Below are positions 30,258 through 38,315 of a stretch of DNA of 64,000 bases, in pieces. The stretch comes from Halomonas sp. LR3S48 (GTDB lineage: Bacteria; Pseudomonadota; Gammaproteobacteria; Pseudomonadales; Halomonadaceae): positions 2,232,001 to 2,296,000 of the forward strand of contig NZ_CP107009.1 in assembly GCF_025725665.1 (NCBI RefSeq), read 5' to 3'. Every line of letters starts with the position of its first letter. Position 1 is the first letter of the stretch. A program made the translations under genes and the position numbers. The notes under the pieces are model-generated. The model saw nothing but the letters and a program-made list of their open reading frames with translations. It had not been told where the DNA came from and did no database searches.

Positions 30258-30968
30258 TCAGCTTCGGTGCAAGGAAGAACGCAGCTTGTAGCGCTCACCC
30301 GGGTGGATCAGCCGGGCATAGCTGATCAAGTGCTCGCCGGACCAGGTGCGTCGCGTCATGCTCAGGCAGGGGCGGCTTACCTCGGTCTCGAGTCGCTCGG
30401 CGGTGACGCCGTCGACCAGTACCGCTTCGACCACGTGCTCGATATCGGTGATGGGGCATGCCGCCACCAGCACCTCGTTGGGGGTACGCTGGCGAAAATC
30501 GTTTTCCAGGTAATCGGGTACCCAGCGGGGATTGACGAAGCGCTCCTCGAGCTGGATCGGTACGCCATTCTCGCGATGCACGATGCGGGTATGGAACACC
30601 CGGGTCCCGAGGCGAACGCCCAGGCGTAGCGCCACTTCGTCGTCGGCGGCGATGGCTTCGGCGAGCAACACGTCGTTGCTGTAGAGATGGCCGCGTCCGC
30701 GAACCTCCTCGGCAATGTTGTGCACGTCGACCAGCGAAGATTCCACCTTGCGATCGGTGACGAAGGTGCCGAGGCCCGGCTGTCGCGTCAGGTAGCCCTG
30801 TTGCACGAGATCGCGGATCGCCTTGTTGGCGGTCATGCGGCTGACACCGAAATCCCGCGCCAGTTGCTCTTCCGGTGGTATCTGGTGATGTGCCGGCCAG
30901 GCGCCGTCATTGATCTTCTTCAGCAGGTGTTGCTGAATCTGCAGGTAGAGTGGAATCGTGCTCCCCAT
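30258..30968 (-). CDS. hutC: Histidine utilisation repressor HutC
   Basis: A 236-residue GntR/HutC-subfamily regulator. The winged helix-turn-helix spans about 1-75 (PLYLQIQQHLLKKI, LARDFGVSRMTANKAIRDLVQQGYLTRQPGLGTFV). The UTRA effector domain follows (LGVRLGTRVFHTRIVHRENGVPIQLEERFVNP). HutC represses hut genes and is released by urocanate. It lies about 6 kb from the hut operon, separated by yjiH and the binding-protein/GGDEF-EAL pair. A TGTCTATACA site 33 bp upstream of its start suggests autoregulation. The 268 bp downstream of it (29990-30257) hold an A7 run but no convincing hairpin. Confidence 0.93.
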   Translation of the reverse strand: MGSTIPLYLQIQQHLLKKINDGAWPAHHQIPPEEQLARDFGVSRMTANKAIRDLVQQGYLTRQPGLGTFVTDRKVESSLVDVHNIAEEVRGRGHLYSNDVLLAEAIAADDEVALRLGVRLGTRVFHTRIVHRENGVPIQLEERFVNPRWVPDYLENDFRQRTPNEVLVAACPITDIEHVVEAVLVDGVTAERLETEVSRPCLSMTRRTWSGEHLISYARLIHPGERYKLRSSLHRS

Positions 30969-31000
30969 GCTGCGCTGAATCCTTCTGGCAACGAACGAAT

Positions 31001-31010
31001 TGTCTATACA
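31001..31010. promoter_or_regulatory. HutC operator at the hutC promoter
   Basis: TGTCTATACA, one base different from the two TGTATATACA sites in the hut divergent promoter, 33 bp upstream of the hutC start. It fits a HutC autoregulatory operator. The divergent rluF gene begins 162 bp away on the other side and is probably unaffected. Confidence 0.68.
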
Positions 31011-31171
31011 GTCTAGCCCGATGACGAGGACAAGGCACCTGCCGCCAAGTACCCGCAGCAGCGCTTCGAGGTGTTACGTTGCCTCCAGCGCCGCCTTGGC
31101 CTTTCGCCGATCAGGCGTAGCATGCTTGAATGCCTGGCAGATACCCCGTCCTAAATTCTGGTAAGCGCACT

Positions 31172-32200
31172 ATGGCCTTCGGTTCTTCTACACGCATCAA
31201 CAAGTACATCAGCGAAAGCGGCATGTGTTCCAGACGGGAGGCCGACCGCTATGTCGAGCAGGGCAATGTGCTCCTCAACGGCAAGCGTGCCAAGACGGGA
31301 GATCAGGTGTATCCGGGGGATGAGGTCAAGGTCAATGGGCAGCGTATCGAACCCCAGGAAGCCGAAGATCTGGTTTTCATCGCCCTGAACAAACCGGTAG
31401 GCATTGTCAGTACCACCGAGCCGGGTGAGAAGGACAACATCGTCGACTTCGTCAAGCATGGCGCCCGCATCTTCCCCATCGGCCGGCTGGACAAGGACTC
31501 CCAGGGTCTCATCTTCCTGACCAACAACGGTGATTTGGTCAACAAGATCCTGCGGGCCAGCAACAATCATGAGAAGGAGTATCGGGTCACCGTCAACAAG
31601 CCGATCACCGATGAGTTTATCGTGGGGATGAGTTCCGGCGTGCGCATCCTGGGGGAGGTGACGAAGCGATGTACCGTGGTCAAGGAGTCGACCTTCGTTT
31701 TCAATATCACCCTGGTGCAGGGGCTGAATCGCCAGATCCGCCGGATGTGTGAAAAGTTCGGTTATGAAGTCACCAGGCTCGAACGAATACGGATCATGAA
31801 CGTGTCCCTGAAGGGGCTGGCACTCGGCGACTGGCGTGATCTGACCGGCAAGGAGATCGACACCATCATCGCCTTGACCGAGGGATCGAGGTCCGACGCT
31901 CCGGCCGAAGGCAGGAAGGCATCGCCATCCCGGGCACCAAGCAAGCGCAAGACGGCCAAGTTCGCAAAAGGGGCAGAGGCCACGGGAAGGCAGGGCAATA
32001 GAGGCAAGTCATCTTCGAGCGGCAATGCCAAGGGCAAGGCGCCCAAGGCCAAGACGTCAAAGAGCGCAACCGCCGGCAAGGGGGCCGGAGCGAAGCAGGC
32101 GGCCAAGGCGCGAGGCAAGCCAGTGCAGGGGAAGCCCAAGCCGACCCGAGGCCAGGCAGGAAGCGGAGGAAAGCCCCGTCGGGCCAAGCCGGGCAGGTAA
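31172..32200 (+). CDS. rluF: 23S rRNA pseudouridine synthase RluF-like with basic tail
   Basis: A 342-residue RsuA/RluB/RluF-family enzyme. An N-terminal S4 RNA-binding domain occupies about 7-60 ([30 protein letters not shown]). The catalytic motif is [18 protein letters not shown] with the essential Asp. A further family signature is [21 protein letters not shown]. coli RluF modifies U2604 of 23S rRNA. From about residue 245 the protein ends in a Lys/Ala/Gly/Ser-rich, probably disordered tail of about 97 residues that may add RNA affinity. ATG 31172 is the start adjacent to the S4 domain; the ribosome-binding site is weak. Confidence 0.9.
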   Translation: MAFGSSTRINKYISESGMCSRREADRYVEQGNVLLNGKRAKTGDQVYPGDEVKVNGQRIEPQEAEDLVFIALNKPVGIVSTTEPGEKDNIVDFVKHGARIFPIGRLDKDSQGLIFLTNNGDLVNKILRASNNHEKEYRVTVNKPITDEFIVGMSSGVRILGEVTKRCTVVKESTFVFNITLVQGLNRQIRRMCEKFGYEVTRLERIRIMNVSLKGLALGDWRDLTGKEIDTIIALTEGSRSDAPAEGRKASPSRAPSKRKTAKFAKGAEATGRQGNRGKSSSSGNAKGKAPKAKTSKSATAGKGAGAKQAAKARGKPVQGKPKPTRGQAGSGGKPRRAKPGR

Positions 32201-32244
32201 GACCCTGCATTTTCATCGACAACAAATGCCAGATAGGCCACCTC

Positions 32245-33636
32245 ATGTCCCGGACGACGCGGCTATTCGATCTCATGCAATCCCTGCGACATCACCGACG
32301 GCCAGTCAGCGGTATGGTGCTGGCGAATGAGCTGGGAATCTCGCTGCGGACGCTGTATCGGGACATTGCGGCGCTCAAGGCCATCGGTGCCGAGATCGAG
32401 GGAGAGGCGGGACTGGGGTATGTGCTGAAGCCGGGATTGCTGCTGCCGCCGTTGATGTTCTCCGAAGAGGAGCTCGAAGCCGTAGCCCTGGGCTTGAAAT
32501 GGGTGGAAAGCCGAGCCGACGACGGGCTGGCCGTGGCCGCCGGCGAAGCCTTGGCCAAGGTTGCGGCCGTGCTGCCCGGTGAACAGCGTCACCAACTGGA
32601 GGAGTCGGCGCTCCTCATCGGCCCCGGCTGGGAGCGGCCGCAGGCCGTCGACCTGCAGATTTTCCGTCGCGCGATACGCGACGAGCAGAAGCTCGAGATC
32701 AGCTATCGCGACCAGCAGGGGCGACGCTCTTCTCGTATCATCTGGCCTTGTGCGATCGCCTTCTTCGAATCGACCCGGATCGTTGCCGCCTGGTGCGAGC
32801 TGCGCGAAGAGTATCGTCATTTTCGTGCCGATCGCATTGAAGCGGCAGAGAGGACAGGCCAGCGCTATCCGCGGCGCCGGCACACGCTTCACAAGGAGTG
32901 GCTGAAAACACTGCTGCCATGTTCTGTCACTACCACGGTCTATCCTGTTTCCACCTCAAGCCGAGAGAAGGAGCAGTCGAAAATGGAACAGGAACTCGTC
33001 TTTTATACCAACCCCCTGTCGCGGGCCGGCATCGTTCATTGGATGCTGGAGGAGATCGGACAGCCCTATCGCATGGAGGTGCTCGAGTTCGGGACTTCGA
33101 TGAAGTCACCGGAGTATCTGGCCGTCAACCCGATGGGCAAGGTGCCGGCAATTCGCCATGGCGATACCGTAGTGACCGAGGCCGCAGCGATCTGCGCTTA
33201 TCTGGCCGAGGCCTTTCCGCAGGCGGGGCTGCTGCCGAGCCCCGAGGCGCGTGGAGATTATTTCCGCTGGCTGTTCTTTGCCGCCGGGCCCATGGAAATG
33301 GCTTTGTCGCTCAAGCATGCTGGCTTCTCGCTAACGCCGGAGCACGAGTTGCAGTTCGGCTGCGGCAAGTACGAGACGGTGGTCGAGACCCTGGCCGGCG
33401 CGGTGGCGGGCCGCAAGTACATCGCCGGCGATACCTTTACCGCCGCGGACGTGTATGTCGGTTCGCATATTGGTTGGGGCATGCAGTTCGGTACGCTGGA
33501 AAGGCGGCCCGAGTTCGAAGCCTACTGGGCGGGTCTGAAGGATCGTCCGGCCAATCGCCGAAGCGAGGCGTTCATGGCCGAGGCCATGGCGTCCCAGGCG
33601 GGGGGAGCCGGCAACGAGCAATCAACAGCTTCCTGA
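32245..33636 (+). CDS. YafY-type HTH/WYL regulator, open in frame into the GST gene
   Basis: The first about 235 residues are a complete YafY-family regulator: an HTH_11 domain (1-60, VLANELGISLRTLYRDIAALKAIGAEIEGE) and a WYL domain (about 135-230, LEISYRDQQGRRSSRIIWP, IVAAWCELREEYRHFRADRI). The usual C-terminus YPRRRHTLHKEWL is followed by no stop codon. The frame continues through about 15 linker codons into a whole glutathione S-transferase, giving 463 codons. Either the cell makes a regulator-GST fusion, or most GST comes from the internal start at 32983, which has its own AAGGAG. In related genomes I would expect two adjacent genes. Assembly error or loss of the stop are both possible. 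Confidence 0.72.
   Translation: MSRTTRLFDLMQSLRHHRRPVSGMVLANELGISLRTLYRDIAALKAIGAEIEGEAGLGYVLKPGLLLPPLMFSEEELEAVALGLKWVESRADDGLAVAAGEALAKVAAVLPGEQRHQLEESALLIGPGWERPQAVDLQIFRRAIRDEQKLEISYRDQQGRRSSRIIWPCAIAFFESTRIVAAWCELREEYRHFRADRIEAAERTGQRYPRRRHTLHKEWLKTLLPCSVTTTVYPVSTSSREKEQSKMEQELVFYTNPLSRAGIVHWMLEEIGQPYRMEVLEFGTSMKSPEYLAVNPMGKVPAIRHGDTVVTEAAAICAYLAEAFPQAGLLPSPEARGDYFRWLFFAAGPMEMALSLKHAGFSLTPEHELQFGCGKYETVVETLAGAVAGRKYIAGDTFTAADVYVGSHIGWGMQFGTLERRPEFEAYWAGLKDRPANRRSEAFMAEAMASQAGGAGNEQSTAS
32983..33636 (+). CDS. Glutathione S-transferase
   Basis: A 217-residue GST. The thioredoxin-like N-terminal domain begins ELVFYTNPLSRAGIVHWMLEE, with Ser/Arg in the position of the catalytic hydroxyl. 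It continues with NPMGKVPAI and the glutathione gamma-glutamyl site TEAAAICAYLAE. The helical C-terminal domain has the N-capping region FTAADVYVGSHIGWG. ATG 32983 is preceded by AAGGAG 10 bp upstream, a good reason to accept an independent start even though the frame is open from the WYL regulator gene. The regulator probably controls this gene. The xenobiotic or endogenous substrate is unknown. Confidence 0.85.
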   Translation: MEQELVFYTNPLSRAGIVHWMLEEIGQPYRMEVLEFGTSMKSPEYLAVNPMGKVPAIRHGDTVVTEAAAICAYLAEAFPQAGLLPSPEARGDYFRWLFFAAGPMEMALSLKHAGFSLTPEHELQFGCGKYETVVETLAGAVAGRKYIAGDTFTAADVYVGSHIGWGMQFGTLERRPEFEAYWAGLKDRPANRRSEAFMAEAMASQAGGAGNEQSTAS

Positions 33637-33699
33637 GCCCGCGACTCGTCCCCATGCGCTGGCCCGGCGTGCCGTCAGGCGGCTACGCCGGGCGGTCAG

Positions 33700-33951
33700 T
33701 CATGAGAGATCCTTGCCTCCCTGCGGATCGGAGGCATCGTAATCCTGGGTGTCGTCGGGTGGAGAGCCTGGCTCCAGCGATGTCTCATGCTCGTACTCGC
33801 GGGCGGCGCGGATTGCCTCCGGCTCGCTGTCGTGGCGCGAAACCTCTTGAGGCTGGTCGGGGTCGGTCACGTCGACCACCCGCCAGCCGCTCACCAGTAT
33901 CGCCTCATGGTTTTCTTCCCTGATCGGCTCGACACGTGCGGTTCGTGTCAT
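33700..33951 (-). CDS. Small acidic hypothetical protein
   Basis: An 83-residue protein with no family I recognise. It has an N-terminal beta-rich part (ARVEPIREENHEAILVSGWRVVDVTDP) and an acidic, Asp/Glu/Ser/Pro-rich C-terminal half, a composition common in halophile proteins. ATG 33951 was chosen over 33987 because a GGAGG lies 6-10 bp upstream, which strongly supports translation. It stands alone on the minus strand between the GST gene and the small plus-strand gene at 34107. Confidence 0.65.
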   Translation of the reverse strand: MTRTARVEPIREENHEAILVSGWRVVDVTDPDQPQEVSRHDSEPEAIRAAREYEHETSLEPGSPPDDTQDYDASDPQGGKDLS

Positions 33952-34106
33952 GGCAACCTCCATGGTGGCTGAATCCACAGTAACCATGGCAGAGGATGCC
34001 TGGATTGGCTAACGGCCGTATCGCGTCGGAAGCCACGCGGCGCTTGACCTGGCCCATGGCAACGTCCATACAGGAAGAGGCATCAGCCCGACAGTTGGAG
34101 GTCAGG

Positions 34107-34259
34107 ATGAAGAAACTGATAGGACTCGCAGCAGCCTGGTGGTTGCGCAAGCCGGAGAATCGCGCGAGGTTGAAGCGCAAGGGCAAGCAGATGCTGGATG
34201 GTTTTCGCGGGCGCCAGGCCCGGACAACGACGGAACACGAGCGCCGCCGTCACCCTTGA
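34107..34259 (+). CDS. Small basic hypothetical protein (50 aa)
   Basis: Short but well supported: a strong GGAGGTC lies 7-13 bp before ATG 34107 and a terminator begins just after the stop. The sequence has a short hydrophobic start (MKKLIGLAAAWWL) and a strongly Arg/Lys-rich remainder. Function unknown; a membrane- or nucleic-acid-associated peptide are both possible. Confidence 0.6.
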   Translation: MKKLIGLAAAWWLRKPENRARLKRKGKQMLDGFRGRQARTTTEHERRRHP

Positions 34260-34265
34260 ATGATC

Positions 34266-34291
34266 GGCCCCGGGCATGTACCGGGGCCTTT
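34266..34291 (+). terminator. Rho-independent terminator
   Basis: GGCCCCGG and CCGGGGCC are perfect 8-bp arms around a 7-nt loop (GCATGTA), followed by TTT. It begins 7 bp after the stop of the 50-residue gene. Confidence 0.75.
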
Positions 34292-34334
34292 AGCATACAC
34301 ACCGATCCTTACTCGAACGAGGCAGACCGAGCGC

Positions 34335-34934
34335 ATGAGTCGCCGTATGAAGAGCCCTGCTGCGGCTCGCAATCGCCAGCCGATATTCGATGTCCTGAAT
34401 GCGATGCTGCCCGAGCGGGCTCGAATCCTCGAGGTCGCCAGCGGCAGCGGTGAGCACGCCGTGTACATGGCCGAAGCCCGACCTGACTGGACCTGGCAGC
34501 CCAGCGATCCCAACGCGGATGCCCGAGACTCCATCAGCGCCTGGCGTGAGCATGCGGGGCTCGGCAATCTACTCGAGCCGCTGCCGCTGGATGTGGCTGG
34601 AATATGGCCTGCCGGCCCCTTCGATGCCGTGGTAGCGATCAATCTCGTGCATATCTCGCCCTGGGACGTTACCGAGGCGCTGATGGCGAGGTCCGCCGAG
34701 CGCCTGCGGGAGGGCGGGATGCTCTATCTCTACGGCCCCTATCGCCGTGACGGCCGGCATACGGCGGAGAGCAACGCTGCCTTCGATGCCGACCTCAAGG
34801 CGCGCGATCCGCGTTGGGGTGTACGCGATCTCGAAAGCGTCGTGGCCGAGGCGCAGCCGCATGGTTTCATGCTGGAGCGAACCATCGAGATGCCGGCCAA
34901 CAACCTCAGCGTGGTGCTGCGCCTGCATGCCTGA
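34335..34934 (+). CDS. DUF938 SAM-dependent methyltransferase-like protein
   Basis: A 199-residue protein of the DUF938 (methyltransferase-like 26) family. The start SPAAARNRQPIFDVLNAMLPERARILEVASGSGEHAVYMA holds the nucleotide motif EVASGSGEH. Other family blocks are WQPSDPN, INLVHISPWDVTEALM, LYLYGPYRRDGRHTAESN, FDADLKARDPRWGVRD and MPANNLSVVLR. The substrate is not known for any member. ATG 34335 was taken; ATG 34347 is four codons downstream. It is convergent with the lipoprotein gene, 9 bp apart. Confidence 0.88.
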   Translation: MSRRMKSPAAARNRQPIFDVLNAMLPERARILEVASGSGEHAVYMAEARPDWTWQPSDPNADARDSISAWREHAGLGNLLEPLPLDVAGIWPAGPFDAVVAINLVHISPWDVTEALMARSAERLREGGMLYLYGPYRRDGRHTAESNAAFDADLKARDPRWGVRDLESVVAEAQPHGFMLERTIEMPANNLSVVLRLHA

Positions 34935-34943
34935 GTAGTAGTG

Positions 34944-35156
34944 TTACTGCTCCGCTTCGCTGCGGTTCTCCTCGATCTGGCCCGGAACGCGATAGCGCAC
35001 GCCTTCGGCCTGGCGGTCGTCTTCAAAGCGTCGGGTCTCCTCTTCGGCAGGTACTCCCCATAATGTCTGGCGATTGCCGTCCTCGTAGGTGTAGGTAGTG
35101 CAGCCGGCGAGCAGGGCGAGGGTCAGGGGAATGGCGATGCGAAACATGAGTGTCAC
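34944..35156 (-). CDS. Small lipoprotein
   Basis: A 70-residue predicted lipoprotein. The signal peptide MTLMFRIAIPLTLALLAGC ends in a clear lipobox (LLAGC) with Cys19 as the lipidated residue. The remaining 51 residues are charged and Glu/Arg-rich. ATG 35156 and an in-frame ATG three codons later are both possible. Function unknown. Confidence 0.78.
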   Translation of the reverse strand: MTLMFRIAIPLTLALLAGCTTYTYEDGNRQTLWGVPAEEETRRFEDDRQAEGVRYRVPGQIEENRSEAEQ

Positions 35157-35232
35157 GGGGAATCCCTTCGTCAGGTGGCGATCATGCGGCCAGCCTGAGG
35201 CCGGGCCGCACGGTCGTCAAGCGTAACTTCTT

Positions 35233-36492
35233 TCAGCCGGAGAGGCCCAGCAGGATCTGTCCATAGACCACCAGCAGCAGTACCGCGATGAGTCCCAACA
35301 GATAGGGCAGGATGGCGCGGGTGATGCGCTCCAGCGGCAGTTGGGTCACCGACGAGGCGACATAGAGATTGATCGCCACGGGCGGCGTTATCATGCCGAT
35401 CGCCAGGCCCATCACGATGATGATGCCGAAATGGATCGGGTCGATGCCGAGCTGCAGTACCAGCGGCAGCAGTACCGGAGTGAGAATGATCAGCGCACTG
35501 GCGGTTTCGATGAACACGCCGGTGAGAAGGATCACCGCCACCACCAGCAGCATGATCACGTAGGGGTCGGTGGAGAGCGACAGCACCGCCTGGGCGATGG
35601 CGCTCGGAACCTGCCAGCTCGAGAGCGTCCAGCTCAGCACCGCCGAGGTGGCGATGACCAGCATGATGACGGACGTGGTGATCGCCGAGCGGATCAGGAT
35701 GCGGTAGACGTCGCCCAGGCTCAGGTCGCGATAGACGAACAGCGATACCAGCAGGGCATAGTTGACCGCCACTACGGCCGCTTCACTGGGCGTGAAAATG
35801 CCCGAAAAGATCCCACCCAATATGATCACCGGGGTCATCAGGCCCCAACTGGCTCCCTTGAAGGTGCGCCATATCGTGGCCGGCGACAGCGCGGTACCGC
35901 GCGGGTAGTTGCGCCGGTAGGCCTGGACGATGGCGATGGCGGCCAGCCCGATGCCCATCAGGATGCCGGGCACGATGCCGTTGAGGAACAGCTTCGATAC
36001 CGACTGCTGTGCGATCACGGCATAGATGATCATCGGCACCGAGGGTGGGATCACCACGCCAATGGTACCGCTGGCGGCGATCAGGCTCGCCGCCGAGGCG
36101 GGGTCATAGCCCTTGCGCCTGAGTTCCGGCACCAGGCTGGAACCGACGGCGGCGGTGGTGGCGGCACCGGAGCCGGAAATGGCGGCGAAGAACATGCCGG
36201 CACCGACCGAAACGATGGACAGGCCGCCCTTGAGGAAGCCGAACAGCGAGTCGGCGAAGTCGACCAGCTTCGCACTGACCTTGCCCTGCGCCATCAGGTC
36301 GCCGGCGAGGATGAACATGGGTACCGCCACCAGGGCGAAAGAGTTGATGCCCTGGAACATCTGCTGGGTGACCACCATCAGCGGCACGCCTTGGGCATCG
36401 AGAGCGAGCAGGGTACTGGCGCCGATGGCTAGCGCGATGGGCACGCCGAGCAGCATGAAGAAGAAGAACAGGATGAAGAGCAGGGCCGTCAT
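35233..36492 (-). CDS. dctM: TRAP transporter large permease, DctM type
   Basis: A 419-residue polytopic permease with about 12 helices. Family signatures include FFFMLLGVPIALAIG at the start, an internal AGDLMAQGKVSAKLVDFADSLFG, GSGAATTAAVGSSLVPELRRKGYD, and GIIIVMGLAIGMITPPVAINLYV near the C-terminus. It works with the small DctQ membrane subunit and periplasmic DctP to import an organic acid with Na+. ATG 36492 overlaps the dctQ stop (ATGA). Confidence 0.94.
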   Translation of the reverse strand: MTALLFILFFFFMLLGVPIALAIGASTLLALDAQGVPLMVVTQQMFQGINSFALVAVPMFILAGDLMAQGKVSAKLVDFADSLFGFLKGGLSIVSVGAGMFFAAISGSGAATTAAVGSSLVPELRRKGYDPASAASLIAASGTIGVVIPPSVPMIIYAVIAQQSVSKLFLNGIVPGILMGIGLAAIAIVQAYRRNYPRGTALSPATIWRTFKGASWGLMTPVIILGGIFSGIFTPSEAAVVAVNYALLVSLFVYRDLSLGDVYRILIRSAITTSVIMLVIATSAVLSWTLSSWQVPSAIAQAVLSLSTDPYVIMLLVVAVILLTGVFIETASALIILTPVLLPLVLQLGIDPIHFGIIIVMGLAIGMITPPVAINLYVASSVTQLPLERITRAILPYLLGLIAVLLLVVYGQILLGLSG

Positions 36493-37031
36493 GCCGGTGG
36501 CTCCTCGGCGTTGTCGCTGCCGGTATCAACCGCCCGGGGACCTTCGACGATGAGTTCGATGACATCGACCAGCGCATACCAGGCCATGATCGCGGCGGAA
36601 ATCGGCATCACGGCGTAGACATAGGTCATCGAGAGGCGCAGCGAAGCAGAGCGCTGGAAGCTCTGTACCTGCATGTAGCGATAGCCGATCACGATCAGTG
36701 CGACCAGGAAGCCCAGTGCCACCAGCACCGCGGCGATCCGCGCCAACTGGGCCAGGCGCAGGGGCAGGGCGTCGACGACGAAGGTCACGGCGATATGGCG
36801 CCCGCGCTGGAAGGCCAGGGTGGCACCGAGAAAGGTGACCCAGATCAGCAGGAAGCGGGCCACCTCCTCGGTCCAGCCCACCGCGGTGAAGAAGACCCGG
36901 GAGACGATCTGCAGCGTGATCACGCCGATCAACGCCGCCATGCCCAGGAACACAATGGGCTGGATGACGGCGTCGAGAGCACGTTCGCTACGCTGCAGCA
37001 GGCCCATCAGGACATGCGGCAGGGAGCTCAC
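36489..37031 (-). CDS. dctQ: TRAP transporter small permease, DctQ type
   Basis: A 180-residue protein with four helices, and the DctQ signature GWTEEVARFLLIWVTFLGATLAFQRGRHIAV. The frame opens with GTG at 37031, immediately after the dctP stop. An alternative ATG at 37007 would shorten the N-terminus by eight residues. Neither start has a strong ribosome-binding site, consistent with translational coupling to dctP. Confidence 0.9.
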   Translation of the reverse strand: MSSLPHVLMGLLQRSERALDAVIQPIVFLGMAALIGVITLQIVSRVFFTAVGWTEEVARFLLIWVTFLGATLAFQRGRHIAVTFVVDALPLRLAQLARIAAVLVALGFLVALIVIGYRYMQVQSFQRSASLRLSMTYVYAVMPISAAIMAWYALVDVIELIVEGPRAVDTGSDNAEEPPA

Positions 37032-38027
37032 TTACTGCAGTGCCTCCCGAATGCGCGCGAGATAGTCGCCGAACTGCTCGCCGTACTTCTCGTAGACCGG
37101 CTCCACGGCAGCCTGGAAGGCTTCGAGATCGGGCTCTTCGACGATCTCCATGCCGGCGGCTCGCAGCTCGTCGAGCTGCTCGGCCTCCATCTCGGCGTTC
37201 ATGCGGCGCTCGTGCTCGGCGGCTTCCTGGGCGGCTTCCACCAGCACCTCCTGGGCGGCTTCGGGCAACTGGTTCCACGCCGGCATCCCCATGACGAAGA
37301 TCGCCGGCGCATAGGTATGGCGCGACAGCGTCATGTGGTCCTGGGTTTCGTAGAGCTTGAACGAGTGGATGACGTTGACCGGGTTCTCCTGGCCGTCGAT
37401 GGTGCCCTGCTGCATGGCAGTGAGCGCTTCGGTCCAGGCCATGGGAATGGCATTGGCGCCGAGTTCGCGGAAGGTGTCGGTGTAGACGGGGTTTTCCATC
37501 ACGCGGATGCGCAGGCCGTCGATGTCGTCGGGGCTGGTCACCGCGCGCTCGCTGTTGGTCAGGTTGCGAAAGCCGCGCTCGGCATAGGCCAGGCCCTTGA
37601 GGTTGACGTCGGCGAGCTTGTCGAGCAGCTCCTGGCCGATGTCGCCGTCGAGGATCTCGTAGGCGGCTTCCGGCGAGGGGAACAGGAACGGCAGTTCGAA
37701 CACCGCCATCTCCTCGACGAAATTGGCCACCGGGCCATTGGTGATAACGCCCATGTCGACGGTGCCGATCTGCATGCCCTCGAGTAGGGTGCGCTCGTCG
37801 CCCAACGAGGCGTTGGGGTAGATATCGATGGAAACGGCACCCTCGGTGCGCTCCGCGACCAGCTCCTGGAACTTGACCGCGGCGATGTGGAAGCCGTCCT
37901 GCTCGTTTACCACGTGGGCCAGGCGCAGGGTGACCGGATCCATGTCCTCGAATTCGGAAGCCTGAGCGGCGGAGGTCAGCGCGAGGGAGATGCCGAGTGC
38001 CAGCGTGCGGCGTGCAAACGTTTTCAT
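37032..38027 (-). CDS. dctP: TRAP transporter substrate-binding protein, DctP type
   Basis: A 331-residue periplasmic protein. A signal peptide ends near LTSAAQA. The mature domain shows LAHVVNEQDGFHIAAVKFQELV, IYPNASLGDERTLLEGMQIGTVDMG, the conserved Arg loop DIDGLRIRVMENPV (its Arg normally binds the substrate carboxylate) and MQQGTIDGQENPVNVI. Substrate cannot be read beyond an organic acid. ATG 38027 follows AAAGGAA. First gene of the dctPQM operon; no regulator is adjacent. Confidence 0.94.
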   Translation of the reverse strand: MKTFARRTLALGISLALTSAAQASEFEDMDPVTLRLAHVVNEQDGFHIAAVKFQELVAERTEGAVSIDIYPNASLGDERTLLEGMQIGTVDMGVITNGPVANFVEEMAVFELPFLFPSPEAAYEILDGDIGQELLDKLADVNLKGLAYAERGFRNLTNSERAVTSPDDIDGLRIRVMENPVYTDTFRELGANAIPMAWTEALTAMQQGTIDGQENPVNVIHSFKLYETQDHMTLSRHTYAPAIFVMGMPAWNQLPEAAQEVLVEAAQEAAEHERRMNAEMEAEQLDELRAAGMEIVEEPDLEAFQAAVEPVYEKYGEQFGDYLARIREALQ

Positions 38028-38315
38028 TTTAATTTTCCTTTGTCGGGTCAAACCGTTGAGAGGATGCCCCAGCCAACCCGACAGGGTCAATCGATAGGGA
38101 AACACTGCACAAATGCCTGCGCGAGCGAATCGCTGCGTTGCGCGGTGCTCGGAATCCTCACATATACCCCATATGCTCCGGTTCCTGTGCTCCGTGCGCC
38201 TTGCGCTTCATCACGCTCGTCGATTTGTTCAGCGCTTCCTCAGACCAGCATCAAGTAATAGGCTAACTAACGAGCTGGCGGCCATGGCGCGGCGATGCGC
38301 TCGCGCCGGCCTTTC
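38028..38315. other. Non-coding gap upstream of dctP, with repeat-like segment
   Basis: A 288-bp gap between dctP and the GNAT gene. The part from about 38110 to 38235 (GAATCCTCACATATACC and CCGGTTCCTGTGCTCCG among others) resembles intergenic sequence I have seen repeated in proteobacterial genomes. It has no coding signal. The dctP promoter must lie in the right-hand part. I could not confirm a repeat inside this window. Confidence 0.35.
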
